NCBI GenBank assembly: GCA_949516455.1
Contig: CATILC010000094.1
Location: forward strand, 1 to 14,978
Reading direction: 5' to 3'
DNA: 14,978 nucleotides
From: Flavobacteriia bacterium
GTDB lineage: Bacteria; Bacteroidota; Bacteroidia; Flavobacteriales; Schleiferiaceae
Positions 14,450-14,978 of the stretch are shown piece by piece. Position 1 is the first letter of the stretch. Each line of letters begins with the position of its first letter. Position numbers and translations under genes: made by a program. The notes below the pieces were generated by a model. The model saw only the letters and a list, made by a program, of their open reading frames with translations. It made no database searches and was not told the origin of the DNA.

Positions 14450-14978
14450 TGTACCGCCTTTTGACTCTCTGCTGCGCTTTGCTTGTGGCGAGTGGTCTTG
14501 GTGCGCAAAGTCGTGAGAAGGACGAACTGCAACGGAAGAAGATCCGGCTGCAAGATGAGATCGAGCTCGCCAATTCCATACTTCAGGAGACCCGCGAAAA
14601 CAAGGAAATGAGTGTGAGCCAAGTGCAGGCGCTCATGCAAAAGATCGCGATCCGTGAACGGCTCGTTCGAACCATGCAGAAAGAGGTGGAATGGATCCAG
14701 GAGGATATGGAGGAGATCGAGGAGCGCATCCAAGGGCACAACGTTCGCATCGAAAGGCTGAACAATGAATACGCCAGTATGATCCGTGGCGCAAGAAGAA
14801 GCCAAAGCCATGTCAGCAGGTTGATGTTCATTCTGTCATCAAAGAATTTCAATCAGGCGATCAAACGGCTGGAGTACATGAAGCAGCTGGCCGAACACAG
14901 ACGCAGGCAGCTCGAGCGCATCAGAGAAGAACAAAAAGCATTGGAGGAAGACCTCAAGATTTTGAAAGAGACACAGAG
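14446..14978 (+). CDS. EnvC-like murein hydrolase activator / M23 peptidase, N-terminal part (cut by window end)
   Basis: An open frame from ATG 14446 runs off the window after 177 codons. The signal peptide (MMYRLL, hydrophobic core, cleavage near LGA at 18-20) is followed by a long, highly charged heptad-rich helix region from about residue 22 to the cut. The segment FILSSKNFNQAIKR is characteristic of EnvC-type proteins, whose coiled coil precedes a C-terminal LytM/M23 domain; that domain would lie outside the window. EnvC activates cell-division amidases, while some relatives cleave peptidoglycan themselves; which applies depends on the missing zinc ligands. ATG 14446 overlaps the DUF4292 stop as ATGA; ATG 14449 in the same frame is an alternative. 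The gene belongs to the same envelope operon. Confidence 0.83.
   Translation, partial: MMYRLLTLCCALLVASGLGAQSREKDELQRKKIRLQDEIELANSILQETRENKEMSVSQVQALMQKIAIRERLVRTMQKEVEWIQEDMEEIEERIQGHNVRIERLNNEYASMIRGARRSQSHVSRLMFILSSKNFNQAIKRLEYMKQLAEHRRRQLERIREEQKALEEDLKILKETQ

Noticed and set aside
1..14978. CRISPR, tRNA/rRNA, insertion sequence, prophage or defence genes
   Set aside because: No direct repeat arrays, cloverleaf-like segments, transposase motifs or terminal inverted repeats were seen. Genes are contiguous housekeeping and envelope functions with uniform composition.

Overview
The window looks like ordinary core chromosome of a Bacteroidota bacterium, probably in or near Flavobacteriales. 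Base composition is roughly balanced by eye, which is high for that order. The assignment rests on three things: TAnnTTTG-type promoter boxes, a near-complete lack of Shine-Dalgarno sites, and gene families typical of the phylum (DUF4292 lipoprotein, patatin fused to a beta-barrel, iodotyrosine-deiodinase-like nitroreductase, Bacteroidota-style GpsA). I can support fourteen protein genes and no RNA genes, mobile elements, CRISPR arrays or long repeats. Coding density is very high: the longest gene-free stretch is 78 bases, and most neighbours overlap or nearly touch.

Left part (1-5510). A 54-residue membrane protein gene runs convergently into purD (GAR synthetase, minus strand). purD and uvrC diverge from a 78-base gap. 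The uvrC box TATCTTTG ends only four bases before its ATG, so the transcript is probably leaderless. A 6-bp inverted repeat abuts the upstream side of this box. uvrC overlaps the next gene, which encodes an exported patatin phospholipase fused to a POTRA-like region and an outer-membrane barrel.

Middle part (5528-8956, minus strand). An operon reads M28 peptidase with PDZ domain, then gpsA (TTG start inside the peptidase stop, TTGA overlap), then an IYD-like nitroreductase one base downstream. It mixes exported proteolysis, phospholipid precursor synthesis and a flavoprotein.

Right part (9028-14978, plus strand). A tightly packed operon reads a MOP-type polysaccharide flippase (GTG start, probably leaderless), dut, a sugar-1-phosphate nucleotidyltransferase with left-handed beta-helix, an exported TPR protein (TTG start), a DUF4292 lipoprotein, and an EnvC-like coiled-coil murein hydrolase factor cut by the window end. 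Apart from dut, it reads as a cell-envelope assembly operon: polysaccharide precursor activation and export, outer-membrane lipoprotein work, and septal or peptidoglycan remodelling.

I found no convincing undescribed system. The most useful observations are the two start codons placed exactly four bases after a -7 box, the complete IYD Glu/Tyr/Lys lid triad, the type Vd-like patatin sharing a transcript with uvrC, and the fully coupled TPR-DUF4292-EnvC module.
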